Source: Mesorhizobium_K marinum (GTDB lineage Bacteria; Pseudomonadota; Alphaproteobacteria; Rhizobiales; Rhizobiaceae). From it: a DNA stretch of 64,000 nucleotides. The DNA lies in NCBI RefSeq assembly GCF_040813715.1, contig NZ_JBFOCH010000020.1. One strand, written 5' to 3'. Each line of letters starts with the position of its first letter. The stretch's first letter is position 1. A program made the position numbers and the translations under genes. The notes under the pieces were generated by a model that saw nothing but the letters and a program-made list of their open reading frames with translations, was not told where the DNA came from and did no database searches. Below are positions 41,734-50,373 of this stretch, in pieces.

Positions 41734-42999
41734 GTGAAAGAGGCAGGATCAACGGTCTTCGGCAGGCGCAGGGAGCCGCACACGGTCATCATCGCCCGCG
41801 GTGACGACATACGCCATTTCCAGGTCAGGCCATGGATCGTGGCATTGGCGGGATCGGCCTTCGCCGCCATCGCCATCGGTTATCTCCTCGCCACCTCCTA
41901 CCTCGTGCTCAGGGACGATCTGATCGACGCCACCACGGCGCGGCAGGCGCGCATGCAGCAGGCCTACGAGGACCGCATCTCCGCCCTTCGCGCTCAGGTC
42001 GATCGCATCACCAGCCGCCAGATGCTCGACCAGCAGCTGATGGAGACGCGGGTCGGCGAGCTCATCGAGCGCCAGTCGCAACTGTCGCAACGCCACGGAC
42101 GCCTGGGGCCGCTGCTCGACAGGGTCGAAGGTGCCTCCACGACGGCTGCCGAGCCGACGCCGGCCGTCCCGGGACAACCGGATCTTCGCGCCAGCCTGTC
42201 CGAGCTTGGAAGCCACGACGTCGCGCTGGCCGCAGCTACGCAGGCATCGTTCTCGCTGTGGTCGACGCGAACCGCTTCCATGACAGGGGAAACGCCAGCC
42301 GATCGAGCCGACCGGGTCTTCGTCGCCATAAACCGGTCGCTGCAGGCGATTGAGGCGGAGCAGGTGACCCGGATCAACGCGCTTGCCGAAGACGCTTACG
42401 AGACGGCAGACGCGATTTCGAACGCCCTCGACGACGCAGGCCTGGACATCGAAGACGACCCTGGCAAGAGCGCGATGGGTGGCCCGCTGGTTCCGATCGA
42501 CACCCCTGCCCTTTTCGACAGTAAGGTGAAAGACCTCGACGAAGCGATTGATCTGCTTGACAGAATAAAGTCGCACGCACGCGGCCTGCCGATCGCGAAC
42601 CCGTCGCCCGGGCATTCGATTTCAAGTTCGTTCGGCGTGCGCCAGGATCCTCTGCTGGGCATGCCGGCGATGCATTCAGGCATGGATTTCCGGGCTCCGA
42701 CAGGCTCGCCAGCGCGCGCGACGGCCGGCGGCACCGTGATCAAGGCCGGATGGAATGGCGGATACGGTCGCATGGTCGAGGTCCAGCACGCCAACGGCTT
42801 TTCGACACGCTACGCCCATCTCAGCAAGATTCTCGTCAAGGAAGGCCAGGCGATCACCGCGGGCGACATCGTCGGCAAGGTCGGCAGCAGCGGCCGCTCC
42901 ACTGGCCCGCACCTGCATTACGAAGTTCGTCGCGACGGCGAGGCGCTGAATCCGGTCCGCTTCATCAAGGCGGGCAAGAAGGTCGCGCAATACCTTTGA
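41734..42999 (+). CDS. M23 family (LytM) peptidoglycan endopeptidase, membrane-anchored
   Basis: 421 aa. A single transmembrane segment (WIVALAGSAFAAIAIGYLLA, residues about 34-53), then coiled-coil-like helices (residues about 65-130 and 190-300), then a C-terminal LytM domain. Zinc ligands HSGMDF and HLHYEV are intact and so is YAHLSKI, so it should be catalytically active, unlike EnvC-type activators. Start is GTG at 41734. Likely cell-wall remodelling or division. Upstream of a lipoprotein gene on the same strand. Confidence 0.88.
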   Translation: MKEAGSTVFGRRREPHTVIIARGDDIRHFQVRPWIVALAGSAFAAIAIGYLLATSYLVLRDDLIDATTARQARMQQAYEDRISALRAQVDRITSRQMLDQQLMETRVGELIERQSQLSQRHGRLGPLLDRVEGASTTAAEPTPAVPGQPDLRASLSELGSHDVALAAATQASFSLWSTRTASMTGETPADRADRVFVAINRSLQAIEAEQVTRINALAEDAYETADAISNALDDAGLDIEDDPGKSAMGGPLVPIDTPALFDSKVKDLDEAIDLLDRIKSHARGLPIANPSPGHSISSSFGVRQDPLLGMPAMHSGMDFRAPTGSPARATAGGTVIKAGWNGGYGRMVEVQHANGFSTRYAHLSKILVKEGQAITAGDIVGKVGSSGRSTGPHLHYEVRRDGEALNPVRFIKAGKKVAQYL

Positions 43000-43104
43000 A
43001 TTCCAACCGGCGACGCGACCCGCGCGCCGCTGTGGATTGGCAGCGAGACTGGAAGAGTACTATCTGTTTCGGTGGCCGCGGGGCGCTATTCTGAAGGCGG
43101 CAGG

Positions 43105-43506
43105 ATGAAGATCGCGATCGGCGTTGCATTCGCCACTATTATTCTCGCGGCTTGCACGTCCTCGGGCAATCCGACGGCGGCACTGGACGTTTCAAAGGAC
43201 AAGCCTTTGCCGCCGGGCGCCGCGGCTCAGGCAGCCGAAGAGGACCCGCCAAAGGTCATGGCCACGGGAACCAGCCCAATCAAGCCGAACCTGCAGGTTG
43301 CCTTCTGCATCGACCAGGTCGCCTTCTTGCACGAAGCCACGCCGCAGTTGGCCAGGGCCGGCGAGCGCCAGATCGCAGCCGATGGTTCGATCACCATCGA
43401 TGTCGCCATCGACAAGGGCGCCGAAGGGACGAGAGCCTATGCGTGCCAGCTCGACCAGGAAAACCGCTTCGTCGGAGTGACCACCCTCGGCGGCGGTCTA
43501 CACTGA
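43105..43506 (+). CDS. Putative lipoprotein, unknown function
   Basis: 133 aa. Lipobox at residues 13-17 (ILAAC) after a short hydrophobic signal, so the mature protein is lipidated at Cys17. A Pro/Ala-rich linker then leads to a small domain with two further Cys (QVAFCIDQVAFL and YACQLDQENRF). I do not recognise a family. ATG preceded by GAAGGCGGCAGG. It ends near folK on the opposite strand. Confidence 0.7.
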   Translation: MKIAIGVAFATIILAACTSSGNPTAALDVSKDKPLPPGAAAQAAEEDPPKVMATGTSPIKPNLQVAFCIDQVAFLHEATPQLARAGERQIAADGSITIDVAIDKGAEGTRAYACQLDQENRFVGVTTLGGGLH

Positions 43507-43551
43507 TCTGGGACGGCAGGGTCGTCGAACCACCTCGCCGCCCCCGCCCCT

Positions 43552-44076
43552 TCAGGCGCCCAGGCGCCGCCACCAGCCGGTTTCCGATGGCAGCTTTTCG
43601 ATGCCGGTCGCGTCGATGTGCGCAAGCCAGTTGGCCAGCGAACGCCCCTTCACCTCGAAGGCGGGGGCGACCTCAGCCAGCGGCGCAAGCACGAAGGCGC
43701 GTTCCAGCATGCGCGGGTGCGGGATTTCGAGACCACTCTCATGGACGGTGCGGTCGCCGAAGACGAGGATATCGATGTCGATCAGCCTTGGTCCCCAGCG
43801 CTCCTGCCGGACACGCTTCAGCCTCCGCTCGGCGTCGAGACAGGCGTCGAGCAGGCCGCGCGGCGGCAGCGTGGTCGCCAGTTCCGCGGCGATGTTCAGG
43901 AAATCCAGCTGGTCGGTCTTGCCCCACGGTGGCGTGCGATAGAGCGACGACACGGCGACCACCTGCGTCGCCGGGTCGGCGTCGAGCATGCGCAGCGCCG
44001 CCGCCATCGCCTTGTCCGGCTCGCCGAGATTGCCGCCGAGGCTGAGATAGACCCTTTCCCTACTGCGGCCAGGCAA
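43552..44076 (-). CDS. folK: 2-amino-4-hydroxy-6-hydroxymethyldihydropteridine pyrophosphokinase
   Basis: 174 aa. Folate synthesis: pyrophosphorylates hydroxymethyl-dihydropterin. Motifs VYLSLGGNLGEPDKAM, LYRTPPWGKTDQLDFLN and WGPRLIDIDILVFGD with the catalytic Asp pair. The only sensible start is TTG at 44076, which has GAGG 6 bases upstream and overlaps folB by 17 bp. Third gene of the folP-folB-folK operon. Confidence 0.93.
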   Translation of the reverse strand: MPGRSRERVYLSLGGNLGEPDKAMAAALRMLDADPATQVVAVSSLYRTPPWGKTDQLDFLNIAAELATTLPPRGLLDACLDAERRLKRVRQERWGPRLIDIDILVFGDRTVHESGLEIPHPRMLERAFVLAPLAEVAPAFEVKGRSLANWLAHIDATGIEKLPSETGWWRRLGA

Positions 44077-44419
44077 CGGTCACCTCGACATGGTCCAGGA
44101 CGCCGGGCACCGGCGCATTGGGCTTGCGCACCGTGATCTCGGCGCGGCCGATCTGCGGAAAGCGCTGGGTCAGCGCCTTGCCGACTTCGAGCGCCAGCGC
44201 CTCGATCAAGAAGCGCCGCTCACCGGTGACGATCTTCTCGATCACCTGGAACGCCACGCCGTAGTCGACCGTCCCGTCGATCGCGTCGTTCTCCAGCGCC
44301 TGCCCGGGATCGACGGTCAGCGTCGCATCGACGTAGAAGCGCTGGCCGAGCATCTCCTCCTCGTCGTAGACGCCGTGGCGGGCGAAGAAGGCGCAGTTCT
44401 TCATGCGGATCTGGTACAT
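44060..44419 (-). CDS. folB: Dihydroneopterin aldolase
   Basis: 119 aa. Converts dihydroneopterin to hydroxymethyl-dihydropterin, one step before FolK. Motifs ARHGVYDEEEMLGQRFYVD, TVDYGVAFQVI and the conserved Lys in VRKPNAPVPG. It starts 2 bases after folP stops and overlaps folK. Confidence 0.94.
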   Translation of the reverse strand: MYQIRMKNCAFFARHGVYDEEEMLGQRFYVDATLTVDPGQALENDAIDGTVDYGVAFQVIEKIVTGERRFLIEALALEVGKALTQRFPQIGRAEITVRKPNAPVPGVLDHVEVTVAWPQ

Positions 44420-44421
44420 GG

Positions 44422-45264
44422 CTATCGTCCGGACTTTTCGCGCGCGAGCATAGCATCGGCGAAGGCCAGCGCATCCCTGTTGATTGCGACATCATGGACG
44501 CGGAACAGCGCGGCGCCCTTCAGCCGAAGGATGACGCTCGTCGCTGCGGTTCCCACGTCCCGGTGCCCCGGGTCGCGTCCGGTGACGTTGCCGATGAAGC
44601 GCTTGCGCGACGTGCCGGCCATCAGCGGCAGCCCTAAGGCGGAGAGTTCGCCGAACCGCGCCATCAGGTCGAGATTTTCGTCCGCCTCCTTGGCAAAACC
44701 GAAGCCGGGGTCGAGGACGATGCTACCGCGGGCGACGCCGCTGGCTGCGGCGATCTCCAGCGACCGGTTCAGGAAGGCGAACTGGTCGGCGATCACATCC
44801 GGCAGTTTCTCGCGGCCGCGGCCGGTATGCATGATGACCAGCCCCGCCCCCTGTTCCGCCGCCAGACGCGCGATGTCGGGCTCGCGCTGCAGGCCCCAGA
44901 CGTCATTGACGATGTGGGCGCCCGCCGCAAGCGCAAGCCGCGCCGTCTCGAGGCGGTAGGTGTCGACCGAGACGAGGCAGGCGCCTTCGGCGACAAGCGC
45001 CTCGATGACCGGCAGTACCCGGCGCTGCTCTTCCAGCGCCGTCACCGCCTCGGCTCCCGGCCGCGTCGATTCCCCGCCGACGTCGATGATGGCAGCGCCC
45101 TCGGCCACCATGCGTCGCGCCTGGGCGAGCGCGCGCTCTGGGTCGTCGAAGCGCCCGCCATCGGAAAAACTGTCCGGCGTGACGTTGAGCACGCCCATGA
45201 CCTCGGCCTTCGCGCCGAGGTCCAGGTGGCGTCCGTGCGCCAGTTGCCATCGTTTGCCGGTCAT
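44422..45264 (-). CDS. folP: Dihydropteroate synthase
   Basis: 280 aa. Condenses the FolK product with p-aminobenzoate; sulfonamide target. Motifs VMGVLNVTPDSFSDGGRF, DVGGESTRPGAEAV, DPGFGFAKEADENLDLM and LMAGTSRKRFIGNVTG are intact. Start taken at 45264 (MTGKRWQLAHG); an in-frame ATG at 45285 adds seven residues. First gene of the folate operon. Confidence 0.95.
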   Translation of the reverse strand: MTGKRWQLAHGRHLDLGAKAEVMGVLNVTPDSFSDGGRFDDPERALAQARRMVAEGAAIIDVGGESTRPGAEAVTALEEQRRVLPVIEALVAEGACLVSVDTYRLETARLALAAGAHIVNDVWGLQREPDIARLAAEQGAGLVIMHTGRGREKLPDVIADQFAFLNRSLEIAAASGVARGSIVLDPGFGFAKEADENLDLMARFGELSALGLPLMAGTSRKRFIGNVTGRDPGHRDVGTAATSVILRLKGAALFRVHDVAINRDALAFADAMLAREKSGR

Positions 45265-45421
45265 CGTCGCTGGCCGTTGTCCCATCCGCGCGATGCCATG
45301 CGGCCAGCGCGGCGGAAAATCAACGACTTTGTCCGTCAGGTTGACGAAAACGTCGAGGCAAACGATTTCCGTTGCGCGCCGTTCCCGGCTGACGCAAAGT
45401 TCAGGAAAACAAGGCACCCGC

Positions 45422-46036
45422 ATGATCCGAACCCTGCTCGCCGTCGCCTTCATGGGGCTGGCAATCCTGCCTGCTTCGGCAGAAAACGTGTCCAAGACCT
45501 ACAGTTACTTCTCCGTCGGCGGCAGGACGCTGGAGGAGTTGGAGGCCGAACTGAACCGTCGCGGCCCTACGGTAAAGAGCACCGGGCAGCGCCATCCCGG
45601 CGCGACGCAGATGCAGTTCAACACCCGCATCGGCTACGCCGAGCAGAAAGGAACGTGCCGTGTCGCGGAAGCAACGGTCACGGTGAAGGCAACGGTCATC
45701 CTGCCTCGGTGGCGGCAACGCGCCCGCGCCGATCAGGACACACGCCTCGTTTGGGATTCGCTCTCCATCGACATCAAGCGCCATGAGGAACAGCACGTCC
45801 GGATCGCCAGCGACTATGCACGCCAGCTCGAACGGAAACTCATGAGGATCGGCAGGCAGAAATCCTGTGCAATCGCAGCCGGAAAGGCCAAGGCCACAGC
45901 CGACGCGGTCCTGAAGAAACACGACCGGGCGCAGGCCAAGTTTGATCGCATCGAAAGCGCAAATTTCGAGAAGCGCATTCTGAGGCTGATGCGCCAGCGC
46001 ATCAACCGGATCCAGTCCGGCGAAATCGCCGGGTAG
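45422..46036 (+). CDS. DUF922 family predicted secreted zinc protease
   Basis: 204 aa. Signal peptide (MIRTLLAVAFMGLAILPASA, cleavage before ENVSK) and a DUF922 domain with a zinc-protease-like HEEQH in DIKRHEEQHVRIASDYAR. The C-terminal third is very basic and helical. Biochemical activity has not been shown for most of this family. Divergent from folP; ATG at 45422. Confidence 0.78.
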   Translation: MIRTLLAVAFMGLAILPASAENVSKTYSYFSVGGRTLEELEAELNRRGPTVKSTGQRHPGATQMQFNTRIGYAEQKGTCRVAEATVTVKATVILPRWRQRARADQDTRLVWDSLSIDIKRHEEQHVRIASDYARQLERKLMRIGRQKSCAIAAGKAKATADAVLKKHDRAQAKFDRIESANFEKRILRLMRQRINRIQSGEIAG

Positions 46037-46236
46037 GCCTGTTCGCGGCATCGGGCGGGCGCATCGCTCCGCGAAACGGGCGCAGCCCGCTGTGTGTGTC
46101 TTGGCCGCATGGCGTCGGGATTGCGAGCGGCCGCCACGTCCGTCCATCACGCCGGACATAGCATACACATTGACTCGGCCGGGTCCGAGGCCGATGGTTC
46201 GGCGGTCAGACTTCCAAACGGTGGGCGGTGGCTTCG

Positions 46237-47091
46237 ATGCTGAATCCCATTTCCATCATGGCAGATCGACTGGGCGACTATCTGTCCGAACTGTATCTCC
46301 AGTACTTTGCGCACCGGCGGCCGGAATACGCCGCCTACATGGGGGGCGCGGCGCGCCTCGTCCTGGAGCGCATCGGAAACTCCAACGCGCTCTACCACAA
46401 CGTCGAGCACACGATCATGGTGACGCTGTGCGGTCAGCAGATCATCCGTGGCCGCCTGCTGTCCGAATCCCTGACGCCCGACGACTGGCTTCATTACACC
46501 TGCGCCCTGCTCGTCCATGACATCGGCATGGTCCGGGGCGTGTGCGCCGGCGACACCGACAGCACCATGGTCATCGACGAGAGCGGCAGGAACTTTACGC
46601 CGGCCCGCGGGGCGTCCGACGCCATCCTCGCGCCCTACCATGTCGACCGCGGAAAGATCTACGCCCGCCAGCGCTTCACCTCGTCCCAGTTCGTCGACCA
46701 GGAGCGCATTGCCGCGGCGATCGAGATGACGCGCTTTCCGGTTCCCTCCGACCCCGAATACCGCCGAACCGACACCGAAGGCGCTCTCGTGCGGGCAGCC
46801 GACCTTATCGGCCAGCTTGCCGACCCCTACTATCACCGCAAGCTGAATGCGCTGTTTGCGGAGATGGCGGAAACCGGAATGACGGAGAAGCTCGGCTGCA
46901 AGACCCCGGCCGACCTTGCCTCGATGTACACCCGCTTCTTCAAGGAACAGGTCGAGCCCTACATCCAGGAAGCGATCCGCTACCTGGAACTGACCACCGA
47001 AGGCAAGCAGTGGATCGCCAACCTGGACAGCAACCTCTTCCAGACCGAGCATCGCCCGTGCCGCATCGGGCCCTTCCCCGGTCCCGCCTGA
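46237..47091 (+). CDS. HD-domain metal-dependent phosphohydrolase
   Basis: 284 aa. HD superfamily core: ALYHNVEHTIMVTLCG (about residues 45-60), LLVHDIGMVRG (about residues 90-100) and a late Asp in VRAADLIGQLADPYY. The YHNxxHxxxV pattern resembles class I cyclic-nucleotide phosphodiesterases, but the second His of their HDxxH motif is Met here. Substrate unknown. Start: ATG 46237 with GGTGG upstream; GTG 46228 and ATG 46258 are alternatives. Convergent with urtE. Confidence 0.78.
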   Translation: MLNPISIMADRLGDYLSELYLQYFAHRRPEYAAYMGGAARLVLERIGNSNALYHNVEHTIMVTLCGQQIIRGRLLSESLTPDDWLHYTCALLVHDIGMVRGVCAGDTDSTMVIDESGRNFTPARGASDAILAPYHVDRGKIYARQRFTSSQFVDQERIAAAIEMTRFPVPSDPEYRRTDTEGALVRAADLIGQLADPYYHRKLNALFAEMAETGMTEKLGCKTPADLASMYTRFFKEQVEPYIQEAIRYLELTTEGKQWIANLDSNLFQTEHRPCRIGPFPGPA

Positions 47092-47122
47092 CGGCTTTGG
47101 AACCCGTTCGGGACCGGCGCGC

Positions 47123-47818
47123 CTAGACGGTCAGGTGGCGTTTCACGTCCGGGAGGTCGAGGTCTTCGGCCGGGCCGGTATGCACGATCAGGCCGCGGTC
47201 CATGATGTTCACCTCGTCGGCGAGTTCGCGGCAGAAGTCGAGATACTGCTCGACCAGCAGGATCGCAATGCCCGCGGTGTCGCGTAGATAACGGATGGCG
47301 CGTCCGATGTCCTTGATGATCGAGGGCTGGATGCCTTCGGTCGGCTCGTCGAGCACCAGCATCTTGGGCCGCATCACGAGCGCCCGTCCGATGGTGAGTT
47401 GCTGCTGCTGCCCCCCGGAGAGGTCGCCGCCGCGGCGCGACAGCATCTGCTTCAGCACCGGAAACAGCTCGTACACATGCTCGGGCACGGTGCGGTCACT
47501 GCGCGTCAGCGGCGCGTAGCCGGATTCGAGGTTCTCGCGGACGGTCAGCAGCGGGAAGATTTCCCGCCCCTGCGGCACGAAGGCGATGCCCGACCGGGCG
47601 CGATCGTACGCCGCGCTCCGGTCGAGCGCCTTCCCCTCGAAGGCAACCGTTCCCGATGTCAGCCGGTGGTGGCCGACGATCGATCTCATCAAGCTGGTCT
47701 TTCCGACGCCGTTGCGGCCAAGTACGCAGGTGATCTTGGCCGCTTGCGCGGTCAGCGACACGCCGCGCAGCGCCTGTGCCGCGCCGTAGTGAAGCGTTGC
47801 GTCCCTGACCTCAAGCAT
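47123..47818 (-). CDS. urtE: Urea ABC transporter ATPase UrtE
   Basis: 231 aa, LivF-like. Walker A GRNGVGKTSLMRSIVG, Q-loop FVPQGREIFP, signature LSGGQQQQLTIGRA, Walker B MLVLDEPTEGIQP, H-loop LLVEQYLDF. Start MLEVRD at 47818 behind GGGAGG. Last gene of urtABCDE, separated from urtD by 303 bp that contain a scaffold join and palindromes. Confidence 0.94.
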   Translation of the reverse strand: MLEVRDATLHYGAAQALRGVSLTAQAAKITCVLGRNGVGKTSLMRSIVGHHRLTSGTVAFEGKALDRSAAYDRARSGIAFVPQGREIFPLLTVRENLESGYAPLTRSDRTVPEHVYELFPVLKQMLSRRGGDLSGGQQQQLTIGRALVMRPKMLVLDEPTEGIQPSIIKDIGRAIRYLRDTAGIAILLVEQYLDFCRELADEVNIMDRGLIVHTGPAEDLDLPDVKRHLTV

Positions 47819-48121
47819 GTCCACCTCCCGCAACGGCGCGCATGACGGCGTCCTGGTCCCCCCGCGCCCCCGCCGAAGCGGGGGTGGCGCGCCTTCCGAC
47901 GCGCCAGAGGGGGTTCGTGAAATTGATGAGGCGGCGGGCTAGGCGACCACCAGCCTCCCCCGCGTCGCGCCTGGGGTGGGATGCCNAGAAATCAATGAAG
48001 CGGCGGGCTAGGCGACCAGCCTCCCCTGCGTCGCGCCTGGGGTGGGATGCCGACCGATGGGTCGGCGCGCTCGTCCTGTCGAAGCCCATGAACCTGTCGA
48101 GATCGATGCGCCAGATCATCG
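47819..48121. repeat. Palindrome-rich spacer between urtD and urtE, with scaffold join N at 47986
   Basis: No gene. Left part has two strong hairpins, CCCCCGC-CGAA-GCGGGGG (about 47866-47885) and GGCGCG-CCTTCCGA-CGCGCC. A G+C-rich block at 47920-47985 recurs at 47989-48051 with substitutions and a 3-base indel (caccagcc against cagcc). The hairpins look like a dispersed intergenic repeat of the kind common in rhizobia; the recurring block is more simply an unmerged contig overlap. Confidence 0.55.
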
Positions 48122-48868
48122 TCAGCGCCCCAGATAGACTTCGACGACGCGTTCGTCGGCCGAGACGAAATCGAGCGAGCCCTCCGACAGCACCGAGCCT
48201 TCGTGCAGGCATGTCACCTTGACCCCGAGTTCGCGAACGAAGTGCATGTCGTGTTCGACCACGACGACGGAGTGCTCTCGGGCGATGTCCTTCAGCAGGC
48301 GGGCCGTCTCCTCCGTCTCGGCGTCGGTCATGCCGGCCACCGGTTCGTCGACCAGCAGCAGCTTCGGGTCCTGCGCCAGAAGCATGCCGATCTCCAGCCA
48401 CTGCTTCTGGCCGTGCGACAGGTTGGCCGCGAGTTCGTCGCGCTTGTCGCCGAGCCGGATGATGCCGAGAATTTCGTCGATGCGCCGGCTGTCTGCCGTC
48501 GACCGGCGATAGAACAGCGCCGGCACGATCGAGCGTGGCCCCTTCAGCGACAGGAGCAGGTTGTCCTCGACCGTATGGCTCTCGAAGACGGTCGGCTTCT
48601 GGAATTTTCGGCCTATGCCCATCATGGCGATCTCGGCCTCGTCGTGCTTGGTGAGATCGACCTCGCCGTCGAAAAACACCTCGCCGTCGTCCGGCCGTGT
48701 CTTGCCGGTCACGATGTCCATCATCGTGGTCTTGCCGGCCCCGTTCGGACCGATGATTGCCCGCATCTCGCCCCTGTCGAGCACCAGCGACAAATTGTTG
48801 ATGGCGCGGAAGCCGTCGAAGGCGACCGAGACGCCGTCGAGATAGAGGATCGTTCCGGATTTCGACAT
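48122..48868 (-). CDS. urtD: Urea ABC transporter ATPase UrtD
   Basis: 248 aa, LivG-like. Walker A GPNGAGKTTMMDIVTG, IGRKFQKPTVFES Q-loop region, signature LSHGQKQWLEIGML (LSHGQ is normal for UrtD), Walker B LLLVDEPVAGMTD and H-loop VVEHDMHFV. Starts 9 bases after the urtC stop codon. Confidence 0.94.
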   Translation of the reverse strand: MSKSGTILYLDGVSVAFDGFRAINNLSLVLDRGEMRAIIGPNGAGKTTMMDIVTGKTRPDDGEVFFDGEVDLTKHDEAEIAMMGIGRKFQKPTVFESHTVEDNLLLSLKGPRSIVPALFYRRSTADSRRIDEILGIIRLGDKRDELAANLSHGQKQWLEIGMLLAQDPKLLLVDEPVAGMTDAETEETARLLKDIAREHSVVVVEHDMHFVRELGVKVTCLHEGSVLSEGSLDFVSADERVVEVYLGR

Positions 48869-48877
48869 AGCGCGCCC

Positions 48878-50165
48878 CTATTCCGCCGGCTGCGGCTCGG
48901 GGCCGCGAGCCGGTTTCGCCCACTCGTCGGACTGCGCGCGCACGATCGTGGGCGGCGTTTCGTCGGGATCGCGCCCCTCCTCCTTGGCGACAGACGCGGC
49001 GCGTTCGGGCCTGCCCGCGCGCCATTGGTCCCAGAGNCTCGCGCCCCTCCTCCTTGGCGACGGACACGGCGCGTTCGGCCCCGCCCGCGCGCCATTGGTC
49101 CCAGAGACCGAGGATGCCCTTTGGAAGGAACAGCGTGACCGCCACGAACAGGCCACCGAGCGCAAACAGCCACAGTTCGGGAATTGCGCCCGTGAACCAG
49201 CTCTTGCCGGCGTTGACCAGCAGCGCGCCAATGATCGGTCCGACGATCGTGCCGCGACCGCCAACGGCCGTCCACACGACGACCTCGATCGAGTTGCCAG
49301 GCTCGAATTCGCCGGGATTGATGATGCCGACCTGCGGTACGTAGAGCGCGCCGGCGATGCCGGCCATCACTGCCGACACGGTGAACGCGAACAGCTTCAC
49401 GTTCTCCGCCCGCCATCCGAGGAACCGTGTGCGGCTCTCGGCGTCGCGCACGGCGATCAGCAGCTTGCCGTATTTCGACGTGACGATGAGCCAGGTGACG
49501 AACACGCCGAGTGCCAGCGCCAGCGCGCTGGCGGAAAAGAGCGCCGAGCGGGTTGCATCGGCCTGCACGTTGAAGCCGAGAATGTCCTTGAAATCGGTCA
49601 GCCCGTTGTTGCCGCCAAAACCCATGTCGTTGCGGAAGAAGGCGAGCAGCAGCGCGTAGGTCATCGCCTGGGTAATGATCGAGAGATAGACGCCGGTGAC
49701 GCGGCTGCGGAAGGCGAACCAGCCGAACACGAAAGCCAGCAATCCAGGGACGGCCATGACCATCAGGGCGGCGAACCAGAAACTGTCGAAGCCGTGCCAG
49801 AACCACGGCAGTTCCTTCCAGTTCAGGAACACCATGAAGTCGGGCAGCACAGGGTTGCCATAGACGCCGCGGTCGCCGATCTGGCGCATCAGGTACATGC
49901 CCATCGCATAGCCGCCGAGCGCGAAGAAGGCGCCGTGGCCGAGCGAGAGGATGCCGCAATAGCCCCAAACCAGGTCGAGAGAGAGCGCCAGCAGCGCGTA
50001 GCAGAGGTATTTGCCGATCAGCGCGACCATGTAGGGCGGTACGTGGAACGCGCTGGTCTGCGGGACGGCGAGGTTCAGCACGGGCACAAGCAGCGCCACA
50101 GCTACGAGGATCGCGATGGTGACCAGGATACGGCGGTCCGAGCCGAAGAGGCGTCGGGCGATCAT
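48878..50165 (-). CDS. urtC: Urea ABC transporter permease UrtC (frame broken by a scaffold join)
   Basis: Branched-chain-type permease with about nine hydrophobic segments. Start MIARRLFGSDRRILVTIAIL, then GKYLCYALLALSLDLVWGYC, GVYLSIITQAMTYALLLAFF and NPGEFEPGNSIEVVVWTAVG. The ATG at 50165 overlaps the urtB stop (ATGA). The join at 49037 adds 70 bp near the C-terminus; collapsed length is 405 aa. A second copy of its first 23 codons is seen at 50237-50305. Confidence 0.92.
48969..49106. other. Scaffold join, N at 49037
   Basis: Bases 48969-49036 recur at 49039-49106 with about four substitutions. Inside urtC; the frame is shifted by 70 bp. Confidence 0.9.
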
Positions 50166-50373
50166 GCTTCCACCGCCCTGCCCTTCAGCGCGAACAGGCC
50201 GCGCGGGCGCTTCTGGATGAACAGGATGATCAGNNNCACAGCTACGAGGATCGCGATGGTGACCAGGATACGGCGGTCCGAGCCGAAGAGGCGTCGGGCG
50301 ATCATGCTTCCACCGCCCTGCCCTTCAGCGCGAACAGGCCGCGCGGGCGCTTCTGGATGAACAGGATGATCAG
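50097..50373. other. Scaffold join, NNN at 50234-50236, at the urtB/urtC boundary
   Basis: Bases 50097-50233 recur at 50237-50373. The left contig holds the urtC start plus the last codons of urtB (50162-50233); the right contig repeats the urtC start (50237-50305) and the complete urtB end. Confidence 0.9.
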
